Of a stretch of 20,089 bases of DNA, positions 12,555 to 20,089 are shown piece after piece; positions within the stretch are counted from its first letter, which is position 1, and the number at the start of each line of letters is the position of its first letter. The position numbers and the translations under genes are program-made. Source of the stretch: CAYJAD01 sp964371195 (GTDB lineage: Bacteria; Desulfobacterota; Desulfovibrionia; Desulfovibrionales; Desulfovibrionaceae); the NCBI GenBank assembly GCA_964371195.1, contig CAYJLD010000042.1, forward strand, positions 1-20,089, written 5' to 3'. The notes under the pieces were generated by a model. It searched no databases and was not told the origin of the DNA. It was given only the letters and a program-made list of their open reading frames with translations.

Positions 12555-14141
12555 ATGATACTATCTAATGTTAAGTTTGACTATATGGTGAAAAATTGTT
12601 GTGCGTTGACTTTATGTGCTTTGTTTATAATATTTTCTACCCATAATGCCATGGCTATTGATTTTAAGGCTAAGGGTGAATGGGTTATGCGGTTTGACTT
12701 TGGGTCTGGTAGCCAAGGTGCATCTGCCACCAGAGATGGCGGTAGTGTTTATGGGTATGGACATAATGTTTCTCCCATAGCTGGCCCAGATAGCTTTAAT
12801 GCTAATCAACGAATACGTTTACAATTTGATGCTATTATTTCAGAAAGCCTTTCCGGGACAGTTTTTTTTGAAATTGGCGATAGTAAATGGGGGCATACTG
12901 CAACAGGTGCTGCTCTTGGCGCAGACAGTCACGTATTTAGGCTTAGGCAAGCCTATCTTGATTGGATTATCCCAAATACAAAGGTAAATGTGCGTATGGG
13001 CATACAAGGCATAGCCTTGCCCGCCTACACTACCAATGGGTCTATGATATTAAATAATGATGTTGCAGGTATTGTTGTGTCTAATAAGTTCAATGATAAC
13101 ATAGGTCTAACATCTTTCTGGGCAAGGCCATATAATGACAATTATATTAATGATAGCAATACAAAGCTTGATTCAAGCAACTATCTAGACAATGTGGATA
13201 TGTTTGGATTAGCCATGCCAATGAGCTTTGACGGTATTAAAATTGTACCATGGTTAGCCTATATGGCTGTTGGAAGTAACTTCACAAGAGACAATAATAA
13301 TATGGGCAATGCTATAGGTACGGTCAAAAATGGCCTGTTCCCCAGAGATTTTTTGGGTATACAAGCACTAACAAACTCATCCTTCAATCATGATCTATAT
13401 CCTTATGGCAATGTTTGGTATGCGGGAAATACTGGTGAAGTAACCATGCTTAAACCTATGCGTATTGCTTGGGATTTAAATTATGGCTTTGCAGATTTTG
13501 GAACTATAAGTAACACTTACTTTGGAGACTATCAGCTCAAACGTCATGGATTTTACGGTAGCCTACTTTTTGAATACAAAATGAATTGGGGTACTCCTGG
13601 GATTTATGGGTGGTACTCCACGGGGGATGATGATGACCCAGCCAATGGTTCTGAACGCATGCCAAGCATAAGTAACATAAATGCTCACCCTGACTTTTCA
13701 CATTATGCAAGCTCAGGTGCTATTTCTGGTAGAGAAAGTGTGTTGGGTAGGGATTTGATTGGTACTTGGGGACTTGGCATTCGCATCAAAGATTTAAGCT
13801 TCGTGGAAGATATAAAACATACTTTTCGCATAAATTACTTTGCTGGTACCAATAGCACTGCTATGGCTGAACACGTTATGATTCAAGGCATTAGTGATGA
13901 TGGTAGCATACAAAACTCCTCTACAGGATATTATAAAGGTCCACTTGATGGTTTTTATTTGACCACCTCGGACTATGCAATAGAGTTTGCATTAACAACT
14001 GATTATCAAATTTATGAAAACCTTAGGCTTAATGTTGAAATGGCGTATTTAGCACTACATCTAGATCAAGGTGTTTGGGGTAATGATTTTACCGCCACTG
14101 ATGCTTGGAACGTTACCGCTAGTTTTATATATAGCTTTTAA
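12555..14141 (+). CDS. Outer-membrane homotrimeric porin of the Desulfovibrio type
   Basis: This is a beta-barrel channel for small hydrophilic solutes in the outer membrane, about 528 residues. A Sec signal peptide lies at the N-terminus, with a hydrophobic stretch and a likely cut after NAMA (residue 34). The mature start IDFKAKGEW is characteristic of this family. Alternating hydrophobic strands and Gly/Asn/Asp-rich loops run throughout, and the protein ends in a terminal phenylalanine (TASFIYSF) used for barrel insertion. There are no cysteines after the signal peptide. The start is uncertain. ATG 12555 is only 3 nt from AAGGTG; the GTG at 12549 lies inside it; ATG 12585 would give a neat 24-residue signal peptide but has a poor ribosome binding site. 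It stands alone, with its own leader. A 16-bp piece of its 3' end recurs at 82-97. Confidence 0.88.
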   Translation: MILSNVKFDYMVKNCCALTLCALFIIFSTHNAMAIDFKAKGEWVMRFDFGSGSQGASATRDGGSVYGYGHNVSPIAGPDSFNANQRIRLQFDAIISESLSGTVFFEIGDSKWGHTATGAALGADSHVFRLRQAYLDWIIPNTKVNVRMGIQGIALPAYTTNGSMILNNDVAGIVVSNKFNDNIGLTSFWARPYNDNYINDSNTKLDSSNYLDNVDMFGLAMPMSFDGIKIVPWLAYMAVGSNFTRDNNNMGNAIGTVKNGLFPRDFLGIQALTNSSFNHDLYPYGNVWYAGNTGEVTMLKPMRIAWDLNYGFADFGTISNTYFGDYQLKRHGFYGSLLFEYKMNWGTPGIYGWYSTGDDDDPANGSERMPSISNINAHPDFSHYASSGAISGRESVLGRDLIGTWGLGIRIKDLSFVEDIKHTFRINYFAGTNSTAMAEHVMIQGISDDGSIQNSSTGYYKGPLDGFYLTTSDYAIEFALTTDYQIYENLRLNVEMAYLALHLDQGVWGNDFTATDAWNVTASFIYSF

Positions 14142-14189
14142 TGCTACTTAAGGCTGTTTTATTGTCTCCGCTTGGAAGGGCTAAAAACC

Positions 14190-14203
14190 CCAGCTTTAGC
14201 TGG
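14190..14203. repeat. Small hairpin CCAGC-TTTA-GCTGG
   Basis: A perfect 5-bp stem with a TTTA loop lies 49 nt after the porin stop. The core CAGCTTTAGCTG recurs at 14537-14548. There is no U-run, so it is not a canonical terminator. Confidence 0.65.
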
Positions 14204-14260
14204 TAGCTTCAGCGTTTCTTATTGCAAAAAGCACAAAAGACATGGATGCCTTGCTGTCCA

Positions 14261-14294
14261 TTTGCGTAAGGTTCGCAAGCTCACCTAACGCAAA
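14261..14294. repeat. 12-bp stem hairpin in the post-porin repeat block
   Basis: TTTGCGTAAGGT (14261-14272) pairs with ACCTAACGCAAA (14283-14294) except at one position, around a 10-nt loop. Just before it ATGGA/TCCAT (14242-14261) forms a smaller stem. Confidence 0.7.
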
Positions 14295-14309
14295 CGCTTC
14301 GCGCCCTTT

Positions 14310-14360
14310 GGGTGGCTGCCACGTCGCCCTTCGTTCCTCAGGCCTCCTTGCAATGACAGA
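14310..14360 (-). repeat. Dispersed intergenic repeat, copy A (minus orientation)
   Basis: Read on the minus strand it runs TGTCATTGCAAGGAGGC, then GACGTGGCAGCC. This is the widespread bacterial intergenic repeat type of the form CATTGCGAGG...CGTGGCAATCC, slightly degenerate. It faces copy B across about 55 bp. The family assignment is from recognition of the motif only. Confidence 0.65.
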
Positions 14361-14413
14361 AACATAGTCTTTACTTGTCGCAAGGCATTGTTTTTAGTTG
14401 ATGTTTTTGCACT

Positions 14414-14487
14414 ATCATTGCGAGGAAAAACGCTTCGGGAGTTGCATGCAGAGATAATATGACTAGCGTTTTTTCGTGGCAATCCAG
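14414..14487 (+). repeat. Dispersed intergenic repeat, copy B (plus orientation)
   Basis: It begins TCATTGCGAGG (14415-14425) and ends CGTGGCAATCCAG (14475-14487). An internal stem pairs AAAAACGC (about 14426-14433) with GCGTTTTT (about 14466-14473) around a loop holding GCATGC. Its ends are complementary to those of copy A, so the two together could form a large cruciform or, if transcribed, a long hairpin. Confidence 0.7.
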
Positions 14488-14536
14488 TGCAAAACTTGAT
14501 TAGTGATTAATTCTAGCGACTTTTAGCCGCAGCAGC

Positions 14537-14578
14537 CAGCTTTAGCTGTGATCCGAAGCCATCGACTTTCGTCGGTGG
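14537..14578. repeat. Paired small hairpins (CAGC-TTTA-GCTG and CCATCGAC-TTTC-GTCGGTGG)
   Basis: The first stem (14537-14548) repeats the core of the 14190-14203 hairpin. The second (14559-14578) is an 8-bp stem with one G-U pair and a TTTC loop. Both have four-base TTTN loops closed by complementary GC-containing arms, so they look like members of one palindrome family marking the right edge of the repeat block. Confidence 0.6.
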
Positions 14579-14711
14579 AGTATTCACTTCTAAATTACTT
14601 ATTTTTAAAAAAACACCCAAGTTGCTCTGCATATATGTAGACAACAGTTTTTTTGTTATAGCTACAAACCTAAATCACATGAAACTCTGTTTTTTTTGCA
14701 TATTGCTAACA
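14579..14711. other. AT-rich non-coding DNA upstream of the helicase
   Basis: No ORF is supported. It contains runs of A and T (for example 14602-14613 and a T8 run near 14690) but I see no RNA gene or clear operator. Confidence 0.4.
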
Positions 14712-14740
14712 TTGCCAAAGTGTGCAAGCTATGTTAGATT
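14712..14740 (+). promoter_or_regulatory. Putative promoter of the helicase-ribF operon
   Basis: TTGCCA (14712-14717), a 17-bp spacer and TAGATT (14735-14740) give five and four matches to the sigma70 boxes. The leader is about 60 nt. Similar boxes (TTGCCA with TAGAAT) precede nfnA. Confidence 0.4.
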
Positions 14741-14805
14741 TATTTAGAGCTATGTTTTTTTAAAACCCTAAACATCTTACACTAGCAGCACCACTAAGGA
14801 TAGCT

Positions 14806-16323
14806 ATGACTAAACAGCACGATATAAGTGCGTGTGCATGCCCGATAGAGCATATTAATATATGTGAACCGGACAATGCTTTACCGCCCATGAGTTTAAG
14901 TGAGCTGCCACAAACTTTGCAAGAAGCTTGTGTTCGCGCTGGCTGGCCTAAGCTTATGCCAGTGCAAGAGTTATCCTTGCCCTATCTATTGGCTCGTAGA
15001 GATTTAATGGTGCAATCTCGCACAGGTAGTGGTAAAACAGGTAGTTATTTATTACCACTTTTACGTCATCTGTCGCCAGAGCGTCACGTTGTACAAGCCT
15101 TAGTTCTTGTACCTACACGCGAACTAGCTCTGCAAGTTGAGCGCGAAGCAAAAGTGCTTTTTGCAGATACAGGTATTAATGCAACAGCTGTTTATGGTGG
15201 AGTAGGTTATTCTAGGCAATTAGAAGCCTTAAGAAGTGGCGTTCAATTAGTGGTTGGTACACCTGGCCGAGTTTTAGATCATCTTTTACGACGTAGCCTT
15301 AGTTTAGATGTTTTACGAGTGTTGGTCTTTGACGAAGCAGATCGCATGCTCTCTATAGGTTTCTACCCTGACATGAAGGAAGTGCAACGCTACTTACCAA
15401 GAGGTAAGATTGCCACCTGTTTGTTTTCAGCAACTTACCCTCCTCATGTATTGCAATTAGCCAAAGAATTTATGTCTGTGCCAGCCATGCTTTCCTTATC
15501 ACAAAAACAAGTACATGTGGCCGAGGTGCAACATCTATTTTGTGTAAGTAAAGCTATGGATAAGGATCGCGCGCTTATTCGCTTGGTAGAGATGGAAAAC
15601 CCAAGCTCAGCCATTATTTTTTGTAATACCAAGGCCAATGTGCACTATGTTGCTGAAGTTCTTAAAGGTTTTGGTTACGACGCGGATGCTCTTTCAGCTG
15701 ATTTATCTCAAAGTAAGCGTGAAAATGTTTTGGAAAAAATACGTAAAGGAACTTTACGCTTTTTAGTGGCCACTGATGTTGCTGCACGCGGTATTGATAT
15801 TCCAGACTTATCCCATGTATTTCTTTATGAAGTTCCAGAAGACCATGAAAGCTACATTCATCGCGCAGGTCGCACTGGTAGAGCCAATGCCGCAGGTACA
15901 GTCATTAGCTTAGTGGATGTTATGGAAAAACTAGAGCTTGAACGTATTGCCAAAAAATTTAATATACCCCTTATAGTGCGTGATAATCCATCTGATGAAG
16001 ATATATCACACATGGTAGGGCAAAGGCTAACCGCACTTTTAGAAGCTCGTTACCGCAAGCTTACAGGTCTTGAGCGTGAAAGGATGCGTCGTTTTAATCC
16101 CATTGTGCAAACATTGTTACAGCAAGATGAAAGCCTTAGGTCACAGGTGCAAGAGTCACAACATGTATTAATTAACATGCTTTTAGATGATTTTTATCAA
16201 GAGAGTCTTAATATTGCACCAAACCCAACTCCATCCAGTAAGGATGTACCTGCGGCTTTTAAGCGCAAACGTAAAAATAAACGACCCAAAACAAGTCAGA
16301 GCAGGGGTAGCAAAAATGACTAA
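14806..16323 (+). CDS. DEAD-box ATP-dependent RNA helicase
   Basis: This is a cytosolic RNA-unwinding ATPase of 505 residues. The conserved motifs appear in order: a Q-motif-like PVQ (52-54), motif I SRTGSGKT (71-78), PTREL (103-107), GG (131-132), TPGR (152-155), DEAD (176-179), SAT (208-210), then in the second RecA domain IIFCNT, VATDVAARGIDIP and HRAGRTGR. A tail of about 100 residues follows and ends in a strongly basic stretch (KRKRKNKRPK), typical of helicases that bind RNA non-specifically through the tail. The N-terminal ~30 residues hold four cysteines and are unusual. AAGGA lies 6 nt before the ATG. It overlaps the next gene by 8 bp (ATGACTAA). The subfamily (RhlE, CsdA or other) cannot be settled by eye. 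Confidence 0.93.
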   Translation: MTKQHDISACACPIEHINICEPDNALPPMSLSELPQTLQEACVRAGWPKLMPVQELSLPYLLARRDLMVQSRTGSGKTGSYLLPLLRHLSPERHVVQALVLVPTRELALQVEREAKVLFADTGINATAVYGGVGYSRQLEALRSGVQLVVGTPGRVLDHLLRRSLSLDVLRVLVFDEADRMLSIGFYPDMKEVQRYLPRGKIATCLFSATYPPHVLQLAKEFMSVPAMLSLSQKQVHVAEVQHLFCVSKAMDKDRALIRLVEMENPSSAIIFCNTKANVHYVAEVLKGFGYDADALSADLSQSKRENVLEKIRKGTLRFLVATDVAARGIDIPDLSHVFLYEVPEDHESYIHRAGRTGRANAAGTVISLVDVMEKLELERIAKKFNIPLIVRDNPSDEDISHMVGQRLTALLEARYRKLTGLERERMRRFNPIVQTLLQQDESLRSQVQESQHVLINMLLDDFYQESLNIAPNPTPSSKDVPAAFKRKRKNKRPKTSQSRGSKND

Positions 16324-16780
16324 TCCAACAATACCACTAAGTGATGCAAAGGAAGTGGCAGAAATCTTTGAGTCCCTATTGGGCACCGTAGATTTTAGCC
16401 ATGAATTGCGCATGTTTAAAGTTGGAAGATTTAATAGATCTTTGCGCAAAACCTTGCTTAACGAATTTGAAGGTACTTATATTGGGCTGTGGGCTTTAGC
16501 TCTTGAGCAATCTTTTCCTAAAAATGCACAAGAAATTTTTGATTGCTTTTTACAAAAATATCTTGAAAAATTTGCACCTAAGCATAGGTCAGTAATATCA
16601 GAAAAAATTAAGGCTTATCGCGCTATGATACTTAGTACTGGAGATAAAGACTTTAGCCATGTAAGTAGACATCTACTTTCTTTTGCAAAAATCGAAGATA
16701 GCGCCCTAAAAGCCGAAACCCTGCGTTTATCTCTAGTTCTGCGTAATCACTATAGTTTTATTTTTCAACGCCTTGTATAA
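16316..16780 (+). CDS. Unrecognised conserved-looking protein, 154 aa
   Basis: I do not recognise this protein. It has 154 residues, is predicted mostly helical from its composition, and lacks signal peptide, membrane segment and catalytic motif. It is rich in Lys/Arg, Phe and Leu with one cysteine (Cys77). The ATG at 16316 overlaps the helicase stop by 8 bp and follows GGGG at about 8 nt; a longer frame upstream (from 16187) lies inside the helicase and is unlikely to be used. Its stop is 2 bp before the ribF start. That tight spacing on both sides, and full-length openness, argue that it is a real gene. A role with RNA or with flavin synthesis would be a guess from position only. Confidence 0.78.
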   Translation: MTNPTIPLSDAKEVAEIFESLLGTVDFSHELRMFKVGRFNRSLRKTLLNEFEGTYIGLWALALEQSFPKNAQEIFDCFLQKYLEKFAPKHRSVISEKIKAYRAMILSTGDKDFSHVSRHLLSFAKIEDSALKAETLRLSLVLRNHYSFIFQRLV

Positions 16781-16782
16781 GT

Positions 16783-17745
16783 ATGCATGTAATTAACTCT
16801 GCACAAGAATTTATTCTAGATAATGCTAATTATGCTGGAACATGCGTAAGTATAGGCAATTTTGATGGTGTACATGTGGGCCATCAAAGTCTTTTACATC
16901 GTACTCTTGCACAGTCCATACAACAAAATTTAATGCCTGTACTGGTTACTTTTTGGCCACATCCTCTAACCATTCTTGCCGGAGCAAGAGCTCCATCACT
17001 TATTACCCCACAAGCAGAACGGCTACAACATTTTGCTAAGCATGGTATAGCCTTAACCTTAGAACTACCTTTTAATAAAGAACTTGCTACCCTTAACCCA
17101 GAGGAATTTGTAAATCATGTGCTTGTTCCCTTAAAGTGTCAGCATCTCATTATTGGATATGATTTTTCTTTAGGCAAGAATAGGGCTGGTAATTTTGAAG
17201 TATTACACAGCCTTGGCAAAAAGTACTCTTTTAGTGTTGAGCAGATGCCCCCAGTCATTGCCCTTGATGCGGTGGTTAGTTCAACTCGCATTCGTGATCT
17301 TATTAAATCCGGTGACTTATGGGATGTACAAAGTTTACTTGGACGCTACTATACCATTAAGGGCAAAGTTATATCTGGACATGGGCGTGGAGCAGGGCTT
17401 GGATTTCCTACCGCTAATATTGAAACTGATTATGCAACCATACCACGCCAAGGCGTATATGCCACATGGGTTACAGGCTTAAATGACAAAAATAACTCCA
17501 AGCAAAATGCTTGTCCTGCAGTGACCAATGTGGGCTATGTACCAACCTTTGGTAATGAAAAGTTAAGCATTGAGAGTTTTTTCCTAGAGGGTGATCATGA
17601 TGTATACGGGCAAGAAATTAGCCTTTCTTTTGTGCAAAGAATTCGTGATGAACAACGCTTTGAAAGTGTTGCTGCCTTGGTAGAGCGCATCACTAAGGAT
17701 ACAGAAGTTGCACGTAATATTTTAGATTCTGCACCCAAGCCATAG
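16783..17745 (+). CDS. ribF: Bifunctional riboflavin kinase/FMN adenylyltransferase
   Basis: The enzyme phosphorylates riboflavin to FMN and adenylylates FMN to FAD in the cytosol. The 320-residue protein has the N-terminal adenylyltransferase domain with SIGNFDGVHVGHQ (23-35, HxGH at 31-34), IIGYDFSLGKNRAG (123-136) and SSTRIR (166-171). The C-terminal kinase domain has GHGRGAGLGFPTANI (199-213), GVYATWV (224-230), a TNVGYVPTFG stretch (248-257) and the SIESFFL segment (262-268) carrying the expected catalytic Glu264. Length and order are normal. The ATG follows the previous stop by 2 bp without a good ribosome binding site, so translational coupling is likely. Its products serve the nitroreductases and Nfn in this window. 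Confidence 0.95.
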   Translation: MHVINSAQEFILDNANYAGTCVSIGNFDGVHVGHQSLLHRTLAQSIQQNLMPVLVTFWPHPLTILAGARAPSLITPQAERLQHFAKHGIALTLELPFNKELATLNPEEFVNHVLVPLKCQHLIIGYDFSLGKNRAGNFEVLHSLGKKYSFSVEQMPPVIALDAVVSSTRIRDLIKSGDLWDVQSLLGRYYTIKGKVISGHGRGAGLGFPTANIETDYATIPRQGVYATWVTGLNDKNNSKQNACPAVTNVGYVPTFGNEKLSIESFFLEGDHDVYGQEISLSFVQRIRDEQRFESVAALVERITKDTEVARNILDSAPKP

Positions 17746-17925
17746 CTTTTTGGAGTAGGGGATGCTTTTTCTTAACAAAAAATATATTTTTCCGCCAAGT
17801 CACATATAAGCAAATAATAGCCAAGTAGGCATTACCATCACACTTGCTTGTCCTGCACTTTACATGTATGAAGGGCAGGTCAAACAATGAAATCATTTAA
17901 TAACCTAAAATAAAAATAAAAAATT

Positions 17926-19983
17926 ATGCAACCAGAAATACTTGCTCCAGCTGGAGATAAACCATCGTTTTTAGCAGCCCTTGCTGGCGGTGCTGATGCC
18001 ATCTATCTTGGACTTAAACACTTTTCTGCTCGTATGCAGGCTGAAAACTTTAGCATAAGCGAATTGGCCGGACTTGTGGACCTTGCACGCTCTAAAAATA
18101 CTCGTGTCTATGTGGCTATGAATACATTAGTGAAGCCACAAGATGTGGGCAGTGCAGCTAATCTCATCGGTCGCCTTGCTCGTGATGTAGAGCCTCATGC
18201 CCTAATTATTCAAGATATGGGATTTATAAATTTAGCCCGTCAAGCCCATTTTGAAGGTGAACTTCACCTTTCAACTCTTGCCAATATTACTCATCCGGCA
18301 GGACTTTTGGCCGCTAAAAATATGGGAGCGCAAAGGGTAATTTTGCCGCGCGAACTTAGTATTGATGAAATACGTCTCATGGGTGAGTCTTGCCCAAGTA
18401 AACTTGAGTTAGAGTTATTTGTACATGGGGCATTATGTTATTGCGTATCTGGGCGGTGTTATTGGTCTAGTTATATGGGTGGTAAAAGCGGTTTGCGCGG
18501 ACGCTGTGTGCAACCTTGTAGACGTGTATATCGTCAAGGTGGTAATTCCATTCCAAGTTCCATAGGAGGTGATGCTAAAAATGCTAAGGGTAAACGCAAG
18601 CCACAATTTCAACCTAAAAAAACTGGTAAAGTGCATAGTGGGCGTTATTTTTCTTGTTTAGATCTTTCATTGGATGTGCTTGCTAAAACCTTGCTAGACA
18701 TACCAAATTTAAGTTCTTGGAAAATTGAAGGGCGTAAAAAAGGGCCACATTATGTATATCATGTGGTTACAGCCTATAAAATTTTACGTGATAATCCAAA
18801 TGATTCCAAAGCTAAAAAAATGGCTGAGGAATTCTTAAATATGGCTCTTGGACGTCCAAGCACACGGGCTCGCTTCTTACCGCAAAAACAAAATACCCCT
18901 ACTAACCCCTATGAACAAACAAGCTCCGGACTCCTGGTGGGTAAGTGTGGTATTGATAGTGAAGGACACGCCTTTATTAAAGCTCATCAAGAATTATTGC
19001 CTAAGGACTACTTACGTATAGGTATTGAAGATCAAAGTTGGCATAGTACTCTTAGTGTGACAAAACGTGTACCCAAAGCTGGAACCTTAGTTTTGCGTGT
19101 ACCAAAGCATAAAACGCCTAAGGCTGGCACGGCAGTCTTTCTCATTGACAGACGTGAGCCTGAGCTTTTAGCCTTGTTAAGCCAAGGAGAGCGTGAGCTT
19201 GCAAAACACAAGAAAGGAACTTCAACCCACATAGATATAAAACTAAAATTTGCAGAACATATAAAAGCACGTAAGCGTGCTGATATGATTTTACGTGCCA
19301 ATATACCATATGGACGCGAAACCCGTGGTACAAAAGGTGCCCATATGGCCCTTTGGATTTCACCCAAGGCCCAAGAGCTTTCGCGAACAATAGTGCCTAA
19401 GGTGGCTTGGTGGCTACCCCCAGTTATTTGGCCAGAAGAAGAAAAGACATATACACGCTTAATTACACATCTGCAACGATGTGGTGCCAAACATTTTATA
19501 TGCAATGCACCGTGGCAAATGTCACTTTTTAATAATGTGGACGAGCTAGACTTAATGGCTGGGCCATTTTGCAATGTGGCCAATGCAGCTCATATTAATA
19601 TGCTAAAAGATATGGGATTTGCTGCTACATTCGTTAGCCCTGAATTGGCACAAAAGGATTTATTAAGTTTGCCAAAACAAAGCTCGTTACCATTAGGTAT
19701 TGTGCTTAAAGGCTTTTGGCCCATCGGTATAGCACGCTTTGGGTTAAACGGCATTAAAGCCAATGAACCCTTTGCAAGCCCCAAGGGTGAAGTATTTTGG
19801 GCCAGAAACTATGGTAGTAATACTTGGCTTTACCCAGCTTGGCCTTTAGATCTTAGTGAAAAGCGCAATCAGCTTGAAATGGCTGGCTACAGCTTCTTTA
19901 CTGAAATAGAAGAAAATCCACCTGCAAATTTACCAGAAATACGCAGAAGTAGTTTATTTAACTGGGATAATGAGTTGCTGTAA
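17926..19983 (+). CDS. U32-family protein (peptidase U32, RNA-hydroxylation type)
   Basis: The family is annotated as collagenase-like peptidases, but studied members (TrhP, RlhA and UbiU/V types) hydroxylate tRNA, rRNA or ubiquinone precursors and carry Fe-S clusters. This 685-residue protein opens with PEILAPAGD (3-11) and a TIM-barrel-like GGADAIYLGL (21-30). It carries the signature ELFVHGALCYCVSGRCYWSS (163-182) with Cys171 and Cys178, then GRCVQPC (192-198) with Cys194 and Cys198, the likely four cluster ligands. SSWKIEGRKK (263-272) matches the conserved KIEGR segment. A Lys-rich insert lies at about 217-236. The C-terminal half is long and less recognisable. No ribosome binding site precedes the ATG, only A-rich sequence, yet the N-terminus is canonical. 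A 180-bp gap separates it from ribF. Confidence 0.9.
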   Translation: MQPEILAPAGDKPSFLAALAGGADAIYLGLKHFSARMQAENFSISELAGLVDLARSKNTRVYVAMNTLVKPQDVGSAANLIGRLARDVEPHALIIQDMGFINLARQAHFEGELHLSTLANITHPAGLLAAKNMGAQRVILPRELSIDEIRLMGESCPSKLELELFVHGALCYCVSGRCYWSSYMGGKSGLRGRCVQPCRRVYRQGGNSIPSSIGGDAKNAKGKRKPQFQPKKTGKVHSGRYFSCLDLSLDVLAKTLLDIPNLSSWKIEGRKKGPHYVYHVVTAYKILRDNPNDSKAKKMAEEFLNMALGRPSTRARFLPQKQNTPTNPYEQTSSGLLVGKCGIDSEGHAFIKAHQELLPKDYLRIGIEDQSWHSTLSVTKRVPKAGTLVLRVPKHKTPKAGTAVFLIDRREPELLALLSQGERELAKHKKGTSTHIDIKLKFAEHIKARKRADMILRANIPYGRETRGTKGAHMALWISPKAQELSRTIVPKVAWWLPPVIWPEEEKTYTRLITHLQRCGAKHFICNAPWQMSLFNNVDELDLMAGPFCNVANAAHINMLKDMGFAATFVSPELAQKDLLSLPKQSSLPLGIVLKGFWPIGIARFGLNGIKANEPFASPKGEVFWARNYGSNTWLYPAWPLDLSEKRNQLEMAGYSFFTEIEENPPANLPEIRRSSLFNWDNELL

Positions 19984-20021
19984 CCTTAGCAATATCCCTT
20001 ATGTGGGTAAGCAATTCTAAG

Positions 20022-20089
20022 TAGTCGACGCTTAAAAATATAATAACATTCTAAAATAGTATAATTTTATTGAAAAATAGTAATAAAAA
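20022..20089. repeat. Right copy of 68-bp inverted repeat bounding the window
   Basis: This is the reverse complement of 7-74 with four mismatches. It starts 39 bp after the U32 stop with TAGTCGACGC and ends at the final base of the window. The A/T-rich outer part holds the directly repeated word AAAATAGTA twice in each copy's equivalent orientation, with small variation. No gene is contained. Confidence 0.9.

Noticed and set aside
14285..14482. 65-aa minus-strand ORF after the porin
   Set aside because: It runs across both inverted repeat copies and a hairpin. Its translation is the kind of spurious protein often called from this repeat family, and it has no ribosome binding site.
16187..16315. 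N-terminal extension of the 154-aa gene
   Set aside because: It lies wholly within the helicase gene in another frame; the ATG at 16316 has a ribosome binding site and the usual short overlap.
19032..19583. 183-aa ORF on the minus strand inside the U32 gene
   Set aside because: It is fully antisense to a well-supported gene, without recognisable motifs or a ribosome binding site; a shadow frame.
1..20089. Idea that the whole window is a transposon or genomic island bounded by terminal repeats
   Set aside because: There is no transposase, integrase, phage or conjugation gene, and the content is core metabolism with its own promoters and terminators. A dispersed repeat at assembly ends explains it more simply.

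Overview
The window reads as an ordinary chromosomal stretch from an AT-rich, anaerobic, Gram-negative bacterium, most likely of the Desulfovibrionales. The case rests on a Desulfovibrio-type outer-membrane trimeric porin, an NfnAB-type electron-bifurcating transhydrogenase, a B12-dependent (class II) ribonucleotide reductase and a type II aldolase sitting between two GAPDH genes. No taxonomic search was possible, so this is inference from protein character. Fifteen protein genes, one tRNA gene and several terminators and promoters can be supported. There are no rRNA genes, CRISPR arrays, transposases or phage genes.

Layout. 1-311: a 68-bp repeat at the extreme left end, an apparent scrap of a porin 3' end, and the promoter zone of gap. 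312-3454 (+): gap, fba and a second divergent gap, a lower-glycolysis/gluconeogenesis cluster, followed by two hairpin terminators. 3649-4907 (-): two tandem paralogous nitroreductases with Tat signal peptides, divergent from an HxlR-family regulator (5068-5406, +), apparently a redox- or electrophile-sensing module. 5452-6051 (-): a lone APS kinase (cysC). 6145-6229 (-): tRNA-Leu(UAG) with its own promoter and terminator. 6566-9521 (+): nrdJ overlapping a YkgJ-like cysteine-cluster gene. 9768-12045 (-): nfnA and nfnB, translationally coupled. 12555-14141 (+): the porin. 14142-14600: a gene-free block of hairpins and two inverted copies of a dispersed intergenic repeat. 14806-17745 (+): DEAD-box RNA helicase, an unrecognised 154-aa gene and ribF, tightly coupled. 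17926-19983 (+): a U32-family protein. 20022-20089: the same 68-bp repeat as at the left end, in inverted orientation.

The genes are mostly core metabolism: glycolysis cofactor balance (two GAPDHs with different predicted NAD/NADP preference), NADH/NADPH/ferredoxin exchange (NfnAB), dNTP supply (NrdJ), flavin supply (RibF, which makes the FMN and FAD used by the nitroreductases and Nfn), and RNA handling (helicase, U32 protein, tRNA-Leu). The most noteworthy structures are the near-perfect inverted repeat that ends the window on both sides, the porin remnant next to it, the exported nitroreductase/HxlR module, the 13-bp tandem repeat running into a ribosome binding site, the homopolymer inside the nfnA promoter, and the hairpin-rich repeat block. 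I do not see a clear, wholly new multi-gene system.
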